Source of the DNA: Planctomycetota bacterium
Lineage (GTDB): Bacteria; Planctomycetota; UBA1135; UBA2386
Reading direction: 5' to 3'
DNA length: 64,000 nt
NCBI GenBank assembly: GCA_028281765.1
Contig: JANQJF010000073.1
Span: 1-64,000, forward strand
Shown here: positions 43,403 through 52,479 of the stretch, in pieces
Numbering within the stretch: the first letter of the stretch is position 1
Layout: every line of letters starts with the position of its first letter
Translations under genes and position numbers: made by a program
The notes under the pieces: generated by a model
The model's database searches: none
What the model was told of the DNA's origin: nothing
What the model saw: the letters and a program-made list of their open reading frames with translations, nothing else

Positions 43403-44407
43403 TTGGATAGCCCGAACCGACAGACCCTGACCGTGTCCGAGGATGCGCATGGGGTACGTCTGCAGGAGTACCTGCAGGGGCGCTGGCCGCGAGCCGACCG
43501 GGCGCAGCTGCGCGAGCTCGTCCGCGATGGCGCGGTGCGGGTGAACTACGACGATGCCCGCGGGGACCAGAAGCTCGGCACGGGCGACCTCGTCACCGTG
43601 GACCTGCCGAAGAACGGACTGCGCGAGCACGTGCGTCGAACGCGCGGTCGGCAGCTCTCGGTCCTGCTCGAGAACGAGCACTGCCTCGTCGTCGCCAAGC
43701 CGGCTGGCATGCCTTCCGTTCCGGATCGCGCCGGCAAGGACTCGGGCGTGCACGGCGAGCTCGAGTCGCTGCGTCCGGGCGACGACCTGCGCATCGCGCA
43801 TCGTCTCGATCGCGACACCTCGGGGTGCCTGTTGATCGCACGAGGTCTCGAGGCCGCGCGATGGTTCGACGAGTGCTTCCGCGGCGGGCGCGTGAAGAAG
43901 GAATACGTCGCGCTCGTCGAGGGGCGACTCGCGCGGCCGCGCGTCGAGATTCGCCGTGCTCTCGGACCCGACCCGCGCCGTCCCGGCTACGTCACGGTAG
44001 TCGCGGACGGAACCAAGAAGTCGCGGTCGGCGCACACCGACGTCGAAGTGCTCGAGCGATTCCGCGACCACACGCTGCTGGTTTTGCGTCCGACGACCGG
44101 GCGTGGCCATCAGCTCCGCGCGCATCTCCGCAGCATCGGCCATCCGATCGTCGGAGACGTGAAGTATGGAGCCCAGGGTCCGTTGCTCCTCTCCCGAATC
44201 AAGCGCGGCTACAAGGCGCGCGCTGGCGCGATCGAGACACCGTTGCTCGATCGCTTCTTCCTGCACGCGCGTCGATTGACCGTGCCGATGCCCGAGGGCG
44301 ACGGTGCCGAGATCGACGTGACGGCGCCGCTGCCGGACGATCTCGAACTCGCGCTGTCCAAGGTCCGCAGGTTCGCTTCGACGGACCGGGGTGTGTCATG
44401 CAGCTGA
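43403..44407 (+). CDS. RluA-family RNA pseudouridine synthase
   Basis: A 334-residue enzyme with an N-terminal S4-like RNA-binding part (about 20-85; VRLQEYLQGRWPRADRAQLREL) and the catalytic domain with LENEHCLVVAKPAGMPSVP, HRLDRDTSGCLLIAR (catalytic Asp136), KKEYVALVEG, RTTGRGHQLRAHL-type binding segment and HPIVGDVKYG. It isomerises specific uridines in rRNA or tRNA (RluC/RluD-like). Start uncertain: TTG 43403 or GTG 43433, neither with a clear ribosome binding site. The last 10 bp overlap truD. Confidence 0.87.
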   Translation: MDSPNRQTLTVSEDAHGVRLQEYLQGRWPRADRAQLRELVRDGAVRVNYDDARGDQKLGTGDLVTVDLPKNGLREHVRRTRGRQLSVLLENEHCLVVAKPAGMPSVPDRAGKDSGVHGELESLRPGDDLRIAHRLDRDTSGCLLIARGLEAARWFDECFRGGRVKKEYVALVEGRLARPRVEIRRALGPDPRRPGYVTVVADGTKKSRSAHTDVEVLERFRDHTLLVLRPTTGRGHQLRAHLRSIGHPIVGDVKYGAQGPLLLSRIKRGYKARAGAIETPLLDRFFLHARRLTVPMPEGDGAEIDVTAPLPDDLELALSKVRRFASTDRGVSCS

Positions 44408-45627
44408 AGCGCTATCCCAAGGACTTCCGCGTCCGGGAAATCGTCGACTTGCCGGATCCGATGGATCGCGGCGACTACTTCGTCCACTTCCTCCGCAAGG
44501 AAAAGCTCGACACGCTCGAGGCGATCAGCATCGTCGCGCGGGAAGGCAACGTCGATCGCGCCGACATCGCGTTCGCCGGACTCAAAGATCGTCAGGGGAT
44601 CACCGAGCAGTACGTCACGATCAAGGGCAAGCGTGTCGAGTTTCGCCGCGCCGGGATCCAGATCCACTGCGTCGGCCGCGTCGAGCAGCCGATCACGAGC
44701 AAAGTCAGTCGTGGCAACGAGTTCCTGATCACCGTCCGAGGTCTCGAGCGACGCGACGTCGATCGACTGCAGCGAAGGATCCCCGAGCTGGTCGAATCGG
44801 GCTTCCCCAACTACTTCGACGACCAGAGGTTCAACTGCTTGCGACACGGGCAGGGCTTCGTCATGAAGTCCGTGCTCGAGGGACGCTTCGACAAGGCTCT
44901 CAAGCAGCTGATCGCGACGCCGTCGCGCATCGCGCGCGGCGGTGACGTCAAGTTGAAGCAGCTGCTGCACGACCACTGGACCGACTGGGCGCGCTGCCGG
45001 CGGATCGCGCGCGGTCCGATCTACGGTCGCGTCTTCGAGCACCTCGAGCGCAACCCGGAGGACTTCCGCGGCGCGCTCGAACTCATGCCGTCGCGCAGCA
45101 AGTTGATCCACGCGTTCGCGTACCAGTCCTACCTGTGGAATCGTGCCGTGTCGCGGCACGTCGAGAGTCTCCTCGACCCGCGTCGGCGCACGATGATCGA
45201 GACCGAAGCGGGTCGCATCATGGGCTGGTGGAACCTTCCGCCGTCCCTCCGCGATCGACTTCGCGACGAGTCGACGCCCCTCTATGGACCCGAAGGCAAC
45301 GGCGGCAGCCCGGCGTTTCGGAAGACGATGCAGCGCACGCTGCGCGAGGCGAATCTCTCCGAAACGGCGTTCGACATCCATGCGATCTCCGGCATGGCGC
45401 TGCGCGAAGAGCCGCGAATGCAGCTGGTGATGCCGGACGGACTTCGCGAGCCACGGGTCGAGCGCGACGACGCGAACCGCGGACTGCACAAGGCCGGGTT
45501 GAAGTTCCGGCTGCCGCGTGGATCCTACGCGACCATGCTGCTCAAGTGCCTGTGGGCGACGCCGTGGCGTCGTCCTCGCGATCGGCAGCGCCCACGAACT
45601 CCTGAGCAGAAGACACAGAGCAAATGA
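44398..45627 (+). CDS. truD: tRNA pseudouridine(13) synthase TruD
   Basis: A 409-residue TruD-family enzyme. The N terminus PKDFRVREIVDLP is the family motif I, AFAGLKDRQGITEQYVTI is motif II with the catalytic Asp64, and NYFDDQRFNCLRHGQGFVMK is motif III; KLIHAFAYQSYLWNRAVS and the late LPRGSYATMLLKCL complete it. It makes pseudouridine at position 13 of some tRNAs. It overlaps the RluA-type gene (10 bp) and the MTA phosphorylase gene (ATGA), so three genes form one translationally linked operon. Confidence 0.9.
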   Translation: MQLKRYPKDFRVREIVDLPDPMDRGDYFVHFLRKEKLDTLEAISIVAREGNVDRADIAFAGLKDRQGITEQYVTIKGKRVEFRRAGIQIHCVGRVEQPITSKVSRGNEFLITVRGLERRDVDRLQRRIPELVESGFPNYFDDQRFNCLRHGQGFVMKSVLEGRFDKALKQLIATPSRIARGGDVKLKQLLHDHWTDWARCRRIARGPIYGRVFEHLERNPEDFRGALELMPSRSKLIHAFAYQSYLWNRAVSRHVESLLDPRRRTMIETEAGRIMGWWNLPPSLRDRLRDESTPLYGPEGNGGSPAFRKTMQRTLREANLSETAFDIHAISGMALREEPRMQLVMPDGLREPRVERDDANRGLHKAGLKFRLPRGSYATMLLKCLWATPWRRPRDRQRPRTPEQKTQSK

Positions 45628-46490
45628 GCCAGAAGACGCTCGGCATCATCGGCGGATCGGGTCTGTACGACCTCCCGGGTCTCGAGAACCGCGAAGAGAA
45701 GCAGGTCACGACTCCGTTCGGTGATCCCTCGGACGCGTTGATCACCGGTACCCTGCACGGCGTGCAGATGGCGTTCTTGCCGCGGCACGGCCGAGGCCAC
45801 CGGATCGCGCCGAACGAGCTGCCGTTCCGCGCGAACATCCACGCGATGAAGCAGCTCGGCATGGACTGCGTCCTCGGCATCTCGGCCGTCGGTAGCATGC
45901 GCGAGGAAATCGTGCCTGGTGACCTCGTCATCGTGGACCAGTTCATCGATCGCACGCGCTCGCGCACCGAGGAGTCGACGTTCTTCGGCGACGGATGTGT
46001 CGCGCACGTGCACTTCGCCGATCCGATCTGGGAGCCGCTGCGACAGGTCGCGCTCGCCGCGGCCCGCGAGTCCGGCGCGAAGGTGCACGACCGCGGCACC
46101 TACGTCTGCATGGAAGGCCCCGCATTCTCGACGCGCGCGGAGTCGCACATGTACCGCTCTTGGGGCGTCGACGTGATCGGCATGACCAACCTGCAGGAAG
46201 CGAAGCTCGCGCGTGAGGCGGAGATCGCCTACTCGACCGTCGCGCTCGCGACCGACTACGACTGCTGGCACGAGTCCGAGGCCGATGTGAACGTCGCGGA
46301 CGTCATCGCCGTGCTCAAGGCCAACGTCGACCGCGCCAAGCTCGTCATCGATCACGCCGCGCGTCTGCTCGTCGACGCCGAGCCGATCTCGTGCGCCGGA
46401 GTCATGGAGCACGCGGTCATGACCGCGCCCGATCGGATCACGCCCGACGCGCGCCGACGCCTGGACCTGCTGATCTCCAAGTACGTTTAG
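45624..46490 (+). CDS. mtnP: S-methyl-5'-thioadenosine phosphorylase
   Basis: A 288-residue trimeric-type purine phosphorylase. LGIIGGSGLYDLPGL, FLPRHGRGHRIAPNELPFRANIHAMKQLG and MEGPAFSTRAESHMYRSWGVDVIGMT are signature segments of MTAP, with the phosphate- and substrate-binding residues; DYDCWH is the ribose/purine pocket. It splits methylthioadenosine to adenine and methylthioribose-1-phosphate for methionine salvage. Starts inside the truD stop codon. A purine nucleoside phosphorylase activity cannot be excluded but the length and NELPFRAN segment favour MTAP. Confidence 0.9.
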   Translation: MSQKTLGIIGGSGLYDLPGLENREEKQVTTPFGDPSDALITGTLHGVQMAFLPRHGRGHRIAPNELPFRANIHAMKQLGMDCVLGISAVGSMREEIVPGDLVIVDQFIDRTRSRTEESTFFGDGCVAHVHFADPIWEPLRQVALAAARESGAKVHDRGTYVCMEGPAFSTRAESHMYRSWGVDVIGMTNLQEAKLAREAEIAYSTVALATDYDCWHESEADVNVADVIAVLKANVDRAKLVIDHAARLLVDAEPISCAGVMEHAVMTAPDRITPDARRRLDLLISKYV

Positions 46491-46499
46491 TCGGGACTT

Positions 46500-47504
46500 C
46501 TAGTCCGCGAGCACGTGCGCGTGCATCCACTCGAACAGCGTCGTCGCGAATTCCTCGTGGCCGCGCGCGTTCGGGTGTAGGTCGATCGCCGTGATCGCGT
46601 ACTCCTCGCGATAGTTCGCGAGCGGCAGGTAGGCCTCGATGCGCGGGATCCCGAGCTCGGTGATGCCGCGAGCGAAGTCCGGCAGCGGCTGGCCCTTCGA
46701 GTCGCCGAAGGTGTCCATGATGACGATCGGCGTGTCGCCACACAGGTCCCGGATGTGGCCGAATCCGACGCACGCCTGCGCGCACGCCGTCTGCGTGAGT
46801 TCGGGGCTCGCTTCGAGTTCGAGGAACATGTCGCCCTTGGTGCCGGCCACGACCGCGTAGGTCTGCTGCACGGCGCGCGCGGTGTAGAGCCCGCTCGCCC
46901 AGCCGGGCAGCGACATCAGCTCCTCGGGCTGCGCCTGGTCGCCCTCGAGCACCTTGATGATGTCCGTGAGGTCGTTGTTGATGAACGTCACGATCACGAG
47001 GTCCGGGGCGAGCGGCAGGCCCGTGTCGCGTAGATACAGGAAATATCCGGGGATTCCGAAGCCGGGGACGCCGCCGTTCACGACTTCGAACCGGTCGACT
47101 CCGGCGGGTTTCGGGCCGGAGTTGAGCTTCGCTTCGAGCACCCGGGGGAACGACTCCGATTCGGCGACGCCCCAGCCGAACGCGATCGAATCGCCGGCGA
47201 CGACGACGCGGTAGGTGCCCTGCGGCTTGTCCGCGCGAACGGCTGCGTTGCGCATTCGCTGGTCGCTGAGCACGACTTCGTGCCCCAGGAACTCGGTGCT
47301 CACACCGGCGCGAAGGATGTTGCCCGCGATGTCGGGGCTCGGATGCGGCTCCAGGATCGTTCGCTCGAACTCTTGCCGCGCGATCAGCTCGCCGGTCGAG
47401 AACGGATCGACGATTCGGAGTAGCACCTCGACGACGAGAACGGCGACGAGGATGCTCGCGAGGAGTAGCGCGATCCGGCGGAGAATGCGGCGAGACTGAG
47501 ACAC
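46500..47504 (-). CDS. Membrane-anchored SGNH/GDSL hydrolase
   Basis: A 334-residue protein with one N-terminal helix (IALLLASILVAVLVVEVLL) serving as anchor. SGNH blocks are VVAGDSIAFGWGV (nucleophile Ser106), GVPGFGIPGY (oxyanion Gly), TFINNDLTD (Asn) and IDLHPNARGHEEF (Asp308/His310). It would act as an esterase or acyltransferase-type enzyme at the outer face of the membrane; substrate unknown. Convergent with the MTA phosphorylase gene after 9 bp and divergent from the glycosylasparaginase gene. Confidence 0.85.
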   Translation of the reverse strand: MSQSRRILRRIALLLASILVAVLVVEVLLRIVDPFSTGELIARQEFERTILEPHPSPDIAGNILRAGVSTEFLGHEVVLSDQRMRNAAVRADKPQGTYRVVVAGDSIAFGWGVAESESFPRVLEAKLNSGPKPAGVDRFEVVNGGVPGFGIPGYFLYLRDTGLPLAPDLVIVTFINNDLTDIIKVLEGDQAQPEELMSLPGWASGLYTARAVQQTYAVVAGTKGDMFLELEASPELTQTACAQACVGFGHIRDLCGDTPIVIMDTFGDSKGQPLPDFARGITELGIPRIEAYLPLANYREEYAITAIDLHPNARGHEEFATTLFEWMHAHVLAD

Positions 47505-47555
47505 GCCGCGGATTCTAGTGTGCGATCGAGCGCGACTTTCCCGAGAATCCGATCC

Positions 47556-48593
47556 ATGCCGAGACCCGTGACTCGACGCTCGTTCCTCAAGATCTCCGCG
47601 GCCGGCGCGGCGACGACGGCTTCATGCGCGTACGCGCCACGCGGTGGTCGCAAACCGGGACCCGTCGCGGTCTCGAGCCGCAACGGTCTGAACTCGATGG
47701 AGCTCGTCGGCGAGAAGATGGCGGCTGGGCTGCCGCCGGTCGATGCTGCCGTGCTCGGCGTCGAGCCGGTCGAGAACGATCCGAACGACACGAGCGTCGG
47801 CTACGGCGGATTGCCGAACGAGGACGGCGTCGTCACGCTCGACTCGTGCGTCATGGACGGGCCGTCGGGACTCGCGGGTGCGGTGGCGCACCTCGAGAAC
47901 GTCAAGAACCCGGCACAGGTCGCGCTCAAGGTCATGCGCCGCACCGACCACGTGCTGCTCGTCGGGGCGGGTGCGCTCGAGTTCGCGCGTGCGCACGGCT
48001 TCCGCGAGGAGAACCTGCTGACCGAACGCGCGCGCAAGCGCTGGCTGCGATGGAAGGAGCAGCACAGTGGCAAGGACGACTGGATCGATCCGACGGACAA
48101 CGGGGACTACGGCAAGGAGTGGATCGAGCGGCCGACGGGCACGATCCACATCGGCGCGCGGAACGCGGCGGGGGACCTCGGCGGTTGCACGACGACGTCC
48201 GGTCTCGCGTTCAAGATTCCGGGTCGGGTCGGAGATTCTCCCCTGATCGGCTGCGGGAACTACTGCGACAACGACCACGGTGTCGCGGGCGCGACCGGCC
48301 GTGGCGAAGCGGCGATCATCGCCAACGGCGCGGCGCGCACGGTGCGGTACATGGCGGAAGGCATGTCGCCGACCGATGCGTGCCTCGCGACGCTGCGCGA
48401 CGTCGCGCGCATGACGAGGACGGCTCGCTTGCTCCGTGCGAGCGGGCAGCCGGACTTCCAGCTCAAGTTCTACGCGATCAACAAGGCCGGAGACGTAGGG
48501 GCGGGCTCGATGTATCCGTCGAAGTACGCGCGCTTGGTTGCGAACGGTGCAGAACTCGCGGACACTGCCGCGCTGTTCGAGGAGCGAAACTGA
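47556..48593 (+). CDS. N4-(beta-N-acetylglucosaminyl)-L-asparaginase family
   Basis: A 345-residue Ntn-hydrolase with a Tat signal (TRRSFLKISAAGAATTASC). GLPPVDAAVLGVEPVENDPNDTSVGYGGLPNEDGVV and TLDSCVMDG are typical of glycosylasparaginases. The autocleavage/nucleophile threonine is most likely the Thr of TGTIHIGA, although the usual preceding Asp is Gly here; the chain after it includes GGCTTTSGLAFKIPGRVGDSPLIGCGNYCDN and ATGRGEAAI. It cleaves the GlcNAc-Asn bond of glycoprotein remnants outside the cytoplasm. Start ATG 47556 places the twin-arginine motif at the N terminus. One base separates it from lexA. Confidence 0.85.
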   Translation: MPRPVTRRSFLKISAAGAATTASCAYAPRGGRKPGPVAVSSRNGLNSMELVGEKMAAGLPPVDAAVLGVEPVENDPNDTSVGYGGLPNEDGVVTLDSCVMDGPSGLAGAVAHLENVKNPAQVALKVMRRTDHVLLVGAGALEFARAHGFREENLLTERARKRWLRWKEQHSGKDDWIDPTDNGDYGKEWIERPTGTIHIGARNAAGDLGGCTTTSGLAFKIPGRVGDSPLIGCGNYCDNDHGVAGATGRGEAAIIANGAARTVRYMAEGMSPTDACLATLRDVARMTRTARLLRASGQPDFQLKFYAINKAGDVGAGSMYPSKYARLVANGAELADTAALFEERN

Positions 48594-48594
48594 G

Positions 48595-49197
48595 ATGGCA
48601 CATACGCCTCCGGGTCAGACTCGAGAAAAGGTATTTCGTTTCGTGCGCGATCGGCTGCTCGACGGCTCGCCGCCGTCGGTCCGCGAAGTGCAAGATGCGA
48701 TGGGGTTCGCTGCGGTCGAGTCGGCGCGCAAGCAGCTGCAAGCGCTGGTCGACGAGGGGCGCCTGCTCAAGGAGCCCGGTCGCGCGCGCGGCTATCGCTT
48801 GCCGCACCGCGAGCAGAAACCCGCGGAAGTGCCGTTGCTCGGAGGCGTGCAGGCCGGGGGTCTGCGCGCCGCGATCGAGTCTCCGGACGGCTACGTGCTC
48901 GTCGAAGGGCGCAAGCGATCCGAGCGCTTGTTCGCGCTGACCGTGCGAGGCGAGAGCATGCGCGACCTCGGCATCTTCGACGGCGACACCGTCATCGTGC
49001 GTCGCCAGCAGAACGCGGATTCCGGAGATGTCGTCGTCGCGCTCGTGGGGGACGAAGCCACGGTCAAGACTCTGCGCATGCGGCGCGGCGACATCGTCTT
49101 GGAGCCGGCGAATCCGGACTTTGCACCGATCCGACCGCGGCCCGAGGACTGCTCGATCCTCGGCAAGGTCGTCGAGGTTCGGCGTCGTCTGGACTGA
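48595..49197 (+). CDS. lexA: LexA repressor
   Basis: A 200-residue SOS repressor. The winged-helix N-terminal domain reads SVREVQDAMGFAAVESARKQL...GYRLP, and the protease domain has the self-cleavage site Ala87-Gly88 (VQAGG), catalytic Ser121 in RGESMRD and Lys158 in ATVKTL; the 37-residue Ser-Lys spacing equals that of E. coli LexA. RecA filaments would trigger its self-cleavage and release the SOS genes, plausibly including imuA-imuB and dnaE2 nearby. ATG 48595 directly follows the asparaginase stop, so it may be expressed partly from that operon. Confidence 0.92.
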   Translation: MAHTPPGQTREKVFRFVRDRLLDGSPPSVREVQDAMGFAAVESARKQLQALVDEGRLLKEPGRARGYRLPHREQKPAEVPLLGGVQAGGLRAAIESPDGYVLVEGRKRSERLFALTVRGESMRDLGIFDGDTVIVRRQQNADSGDVVVALVGDEATVKTLRMRRGDIVLEPANPDFAPIRPRPEDCSILGKVVEVRRRLD

Positions 49198-49261
49198 GCC
49201 GGCGCCGAGATCGTTGTGGGGCATGCGATTGGCTATGATCGCGAGCGGAGGATTGACACCC

Positions 49262-51046
49262 ATGTTCCGCACCTCGGTCAGGTTGCTCGTTCTTGCTTCC
49301 GTTGCGTCGTTCTCGAGCTCTCCGCTTGTTTCGCAAGGGCCTGTTCAGCCCAATGTGCTCTTCATCTACATCGATGATGCGAGCTACGAGATGGGGACGT
49401 TCGGCCACCCCGTAGTGCAGACTCCGAACCTCGACGACCTCGCGACTCGCGGCACGGTGTTCATGAACGCCTATTGTCCATACCCGGTTTGCGGGCCGTC
49501 CAGACTTGCGACGATGCTGTCGCGACGTCCGGCTCGGACGGGGTTGCTCGGCAATCAGGCCGGATCCGGGATCCAAGATCCCGTGTTCGACGGCACACCG
49601 CTCATGCCGAAGCGTTTTCGGGACGCGGGCTACTGGACAGGGGGAGTAGGCAAGATCTTCCACGTCGACCAGGTGCATCCGAACACCTGGGATCTCTACA
49701 CCTCCCCGCCCTCGGACTTCGGCATTCCGCGACCGGCCCATCCTGCGCCCGAAGACGGTTGGCGAACGATCTACGGGGGCCCGTTCGAAAACGGTCCGGA
49801 CGGATCGCTCGGCGACATGGACGACACGAATTCGTCCGACGATGCCATCGCGATGATGCAGCTGGCGCAGGAACCCTGGTTCATCGCGGTCGGATATCGG
49901 TCTCCGCACAACCCCTATGTGTACCCGGAAGCGTTCGACTCGCTGTATGACCCTGCCGTCGATGTGCCTGCGTTGCCGCCCGGAGAGTCGACCGACTGGA
50001 GCGCCAGCCTCGACCCGGCCTACTACTACAACTTCACGTACGTAGATCCGGCCTGGGGCGCTACCGAGGATGAGCGTCGTCGCGAAGCCACCGTCGCGTA
50101 CTGGCGGACGATGACGTATATCGATCACGAGATCGGGCGGGTGCTGAGTGCGTTGGATGCACTCGGAGAAACGGACGACACGATCGTCGTCGTCCTGAGC
50201 GATCACGGTTGGTCGATGGGGCACCACGGTCGCTACGACAAGAACGACCTTTGGGATCGTGCGGTGAAGGCGCCGATGCTGCTTTCCGTTCCGTGGTTGC
50301 CGAACGCAGGACAGGTGACGTCGGAGTTCGTGGAGCACATCGACCTCTATCCGACTCTGATGCACTACTGCAATCTGGCGCCGCCGGCGGGTCTCGAGGG
50401 CGACAACCTCCAACCCCTCATGGACGATCCGACGGCTCCCCAAGACGACGTGTATTCGATGGTGACCCGCGGCTGGAGCACGAAGTGGCACCACATGGTT
50501 CGGTCCGGTGACTACAAGTACATTCACCACGAGGACGGCGCGCACATGCTCTACGACGTGCAGGTCGACCCCGGCGAGTACGTGAACTTGTACGGAGACC
50601 CGGCGTACCAGGCTGTCGCGGATTCACTCCAGCAGGGCTTGCGCAACGAGGGGTTGTTGGACGCGTTCTCCTCGAACTACCGGCTCGGGTCGCCCGGATC
50701 CAACGGGGAGCTGACTCTGACTCTGGATGGGCCGCCTATTCTCGGTACCACGTTGGGCTTCGAATTCGGCAACGCCGCAGGAGTCGATGCGCCGACGTTG
50801 TTCCTGGGCGGGTTCGATGCCACCAACCTCAGTGGACCGGAGGTGCTCGGCGGTCCGTTGTTGCTGGTGCCGCACTTTGGCGTGCCGTTCCAAGTGCCGG
50901 TCGGAGGCTTGGTCGTGCCGTTGGAGGTTCCACTCGACCCATTCTTGGCTGAGCGATCCACGCTGTTTCAGATCGCTCAGCTCGACTTCGGCGTGCCCGC
51001 GGGTGTGTCGTGGAGTCGGGGGCTGAGGATGTTCGCAAACTTCTGA
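49262..51046 (+). CDS. Secreted sulfatase, iduronate-2-sulfatase-like
   Basis: A 594-residue exported enzyme with signal peptide (VRLLVLASVASFSSSPLVSQ). The sulfatase core has LFIYIDDASYEMG with metal aspartates, the formylglycine site VCGPSRLATMLSRRPARTG (Cys77), GGVGKIFH, GYRSPHNPY and VVLSDHGWSMGHHGRYDKNDLW; the arrangement fits iduronate-2-sulfatase-like S1 enzymes. Formylglycine would be installed by another enzyme not in this window. After about residue 475 comes an extra beta-rich Gly/Pro/Leu domain (GELTLTLDGPPILGTTLGFEF) that I take to be a surface or binding module. Start ATG 49262, GGAGG 10 bp upstream. Likely target: sulfated algal or animal glycans. Confidence 0.88.
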   Translation: MFRTSVRLLVLASVASFSSSPLVSQGPVQPNVLFIYIDDASYEMGTFGHPVVQTPNLDDLATRGTVFMNAYCPYPVCGPSRLATMLSRRPARTGLLGNQAGSGIQDPVFDGTPLMPKRFRDAGYWTGGVGKIFHVDQVHPNTWDLYTSPPSDFGIPRPAHPAPEDGWRTIYGGPFENGPDGSLGDMDDTNSSDDAIAMMQLAQEPWFIAVGYRSPHNPYVYPEAFDSLYDPAVDVPALPPGESTDWSASLDPAYYYNFTYVDPAWGATEDERRREATVAYWRTMTYIDHEIGRVLSALDALGETDDTIVVVLSDHGWSMGHHGRYDKNDLWDRAVKAPMLLSVPWLPNAGQVTSEFVEHIDLYPTLMHYCNLAPPAGLEGDNLQPLMDDPTAPQDDVYSMVTRGWSTKWHHMVRSGDYKYIHHEDGAHMLYDVQVDPGEYVNLYGDPAYQAVADSLQQGLRNEGLLDAFSSNYRLGSPGSNGELTLTLDGPPILGTTLGFEFGNAAGVDAPTLFLGGFDATNLSGPEVLGGPLLLVPHFGVPFQVPVGGLVVPLEVPLDPFLAERSTLFQIAQLDFGVPAGVSWSRGLRMFANF

Positions 51047-51055
51047 GTCTTTCCC

Positions 51056-52387
51056 TCAGCCGTCTTCGCCGAAACAGTACAGACGGCGGTTCGAGCGCAG
51101 GAAGATCTCGTCCCCCGCGAACGCCGGCGACCCGTGGAAGTCGGTGTCGTCGCCTTCGATGCGATTCTGCGCGAGGAGTTCGAACTCGCCGTCCGTCGAG
51201 TAGACGAACGTGCCGCGCTTGCGGCTGACGACGTAGAGCTTGTCACCCGCGATGGCCGGCGACGCGTAGACGCCGCCGGTGCGACCCGGGAGTCGCTTGT
51301 GCGTCTTGGTTTCGCCGGTCGTCGCGTCGAGCAGACTACCCATGCCGCGCGAGTCGACGAGGAAGATCTCGCCGTCGACGAGGACCGGCGAGGGGATTCC
51401 TACGTTCTTGCCCTTCCACGCGACGCGATCGTCGTCCTTCACGTCCTTGCCGAACCGGATCGCGAATGCATCGCCCTCGCCGCCGAACGTGTAGACCACG
51501 TCGTCGTCCGCGACGGGGGTGGGCACCATGCCGGTCGAGGTCTTCGTCTCGATCTTCCAGCGCAGCGCGCCGTCTTCGATCTCGAGGCCCCAGACCTCGC
51601 CTGCGAGGGTCATCACGATCAGGCGGTCGTCGCCCTTCCCCACGACCTGCGGTGAGACCGACGAGCCTTCGAAGCGCGGCGACGAGCGCTTCCATACCAA
51701 ATTACCGGTCTTGCGGTCGATCGCGCGCACCGAGTCGCTGTCGGTCGCGGCGTTGATGACCACGAGGTCGTCGCAGAGGAGCGGACTCGAACCCGCGCCC
51801 CAGCGCATCGAGACCGGCGTGCCGTCGGGTTGCCGCGGGCGGGCCTCGCCGAGCGGGTCTTCGCCCTCTTCGTACTCGAACTTGCCGAGCTTGACGTGCC
51901 AGAGGATCTCGCCGCCGTCGAGGTCGAGCGCGAGCGCCCCGGTCTTGCCGAAGTAGACGTAGAGCGTCTTGCCGTCCGTGACCGGCGTCGGGCTCGCGAA
52001 GCCGTGCTCCTTGAGTTGCATCATCGAGGGTTCGCCCTCGATCGCCGACGGGATCTCTCGATCCCAGAGGATCTCGCCCTTCTTGCGATCGATGCACACG
52101 ACGTGGTGTTTCAGGCTCGTCGATTCGCCGGAGCGATCCTGCTTCTCGCCGTAGCCGGAGAAGCACGTCAGGTAGATCCGGTCCCCGACGATGATCGGGC
52201 TCGACGATCCGGGTCCGGGCAGGTCGAGCTGCCACTTCATGTTCTCGGTCGCGCTCCACTTCGTCGGCGGCGATGCCGAGGTCGCGAGGCCGTCGCGGCC
52301 CGGGCCTCGGAAGCCCGGCCACTCGAGGTCCTGCGCCGCGAGGGCGGGGCAGAGGAGAAGCATCCACAACGTCGTGCGAGGAGTCAT
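51056..52387 (-). CDS. Exported PQQ-like beta-propeller protein
   Basis: A 443-residue protein with a signal peptide (TTLWMLLLCPALAAQ) followed by an eight-blade-type PQQ/BamB-like propeller: WPGFRGPGRDGLA, SSPIIVGDRIYLTCFSGYG, IDRKKGEILWDREI, ALDLDGGEILWHVK, AIDRKTGNLVWK and YASPAIAGDKLYVVSRKR are repeated blade ends. The set is common in Planctomycetota, often near sugar-utilisation genes. No quinone-binding catalytic residues can be confirmed, so a binding or scaffold role is as likely as dehydrogenation. Start ATG 52387; convergent with the sulfatase gene and divergent from imuA. Confidence 0.85.
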   Translation of the reverse strand: MTPRTTLWMLLLCPALAAQDLEWPGFRGPGRDGLATSASPPTKWSATENMKWQLDLPGPGSSSPIIVGDRIYLTCFSGYGEKQDRSGESTSLKHHVVCIDRKKGEILWDREIPSAIEGEPSMMQLKEHGFASPTPVTDGKTLYVYFGKTGALALDLDGGEILWHVKLGKFEYEEGEDPLGEARPRQPDGTPVSMRWGAGSSPLLCDDLVVINAATDSDSVRAIDRKTGNLVWKRSSPRFEGSSVSPQVVGKGDDRLIVMTLAGEVWGLEIEDGALRWKIETKTSTGMVPTPVADDDVVYTFGGEGDAFAIRFGKDVKDDDRVAWKGKNVGIPSPVLVDGEIFLVDSRGMGSLLDATTGETKTHKRLPGRTGGVYASPAIAGDKLYVVSRKRGTFVYSTDGEFELLAQNRIEGDDTDFHGSPAFAGDEIFLRSNRRLYCFGEDG

Positions 52388-52444
52388 CACGGCGCATCGT
52401 AACGGCGTCGAGGTGGCCTGCGGGCGCGAGTTCTCGGCACCATC

Positions 52445-52473
52445 TTGACACTGAGACAAATGTCCACTTTCAT
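52445..52473 (+). promoter_or_regulatory. Candidate imuA promoter with operator-like palindrome
   Basis: TTGACA (52445-52450) is followed after 17 bp by TTTCAT (52468-52473), an acceptable sigma-70-type -10. The spacer holds the palindrome GACAAATGTC (52455-52464), a good position for a repressor such as LexA. Transcription would start about at the ATG of imuA (52480), implying a leaderless message. The operator identity is inference; no identical palindrome was found before lexA or dnaE2. Confidence 0.5.
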
Positions 52474-52479
52474 GGCCGG

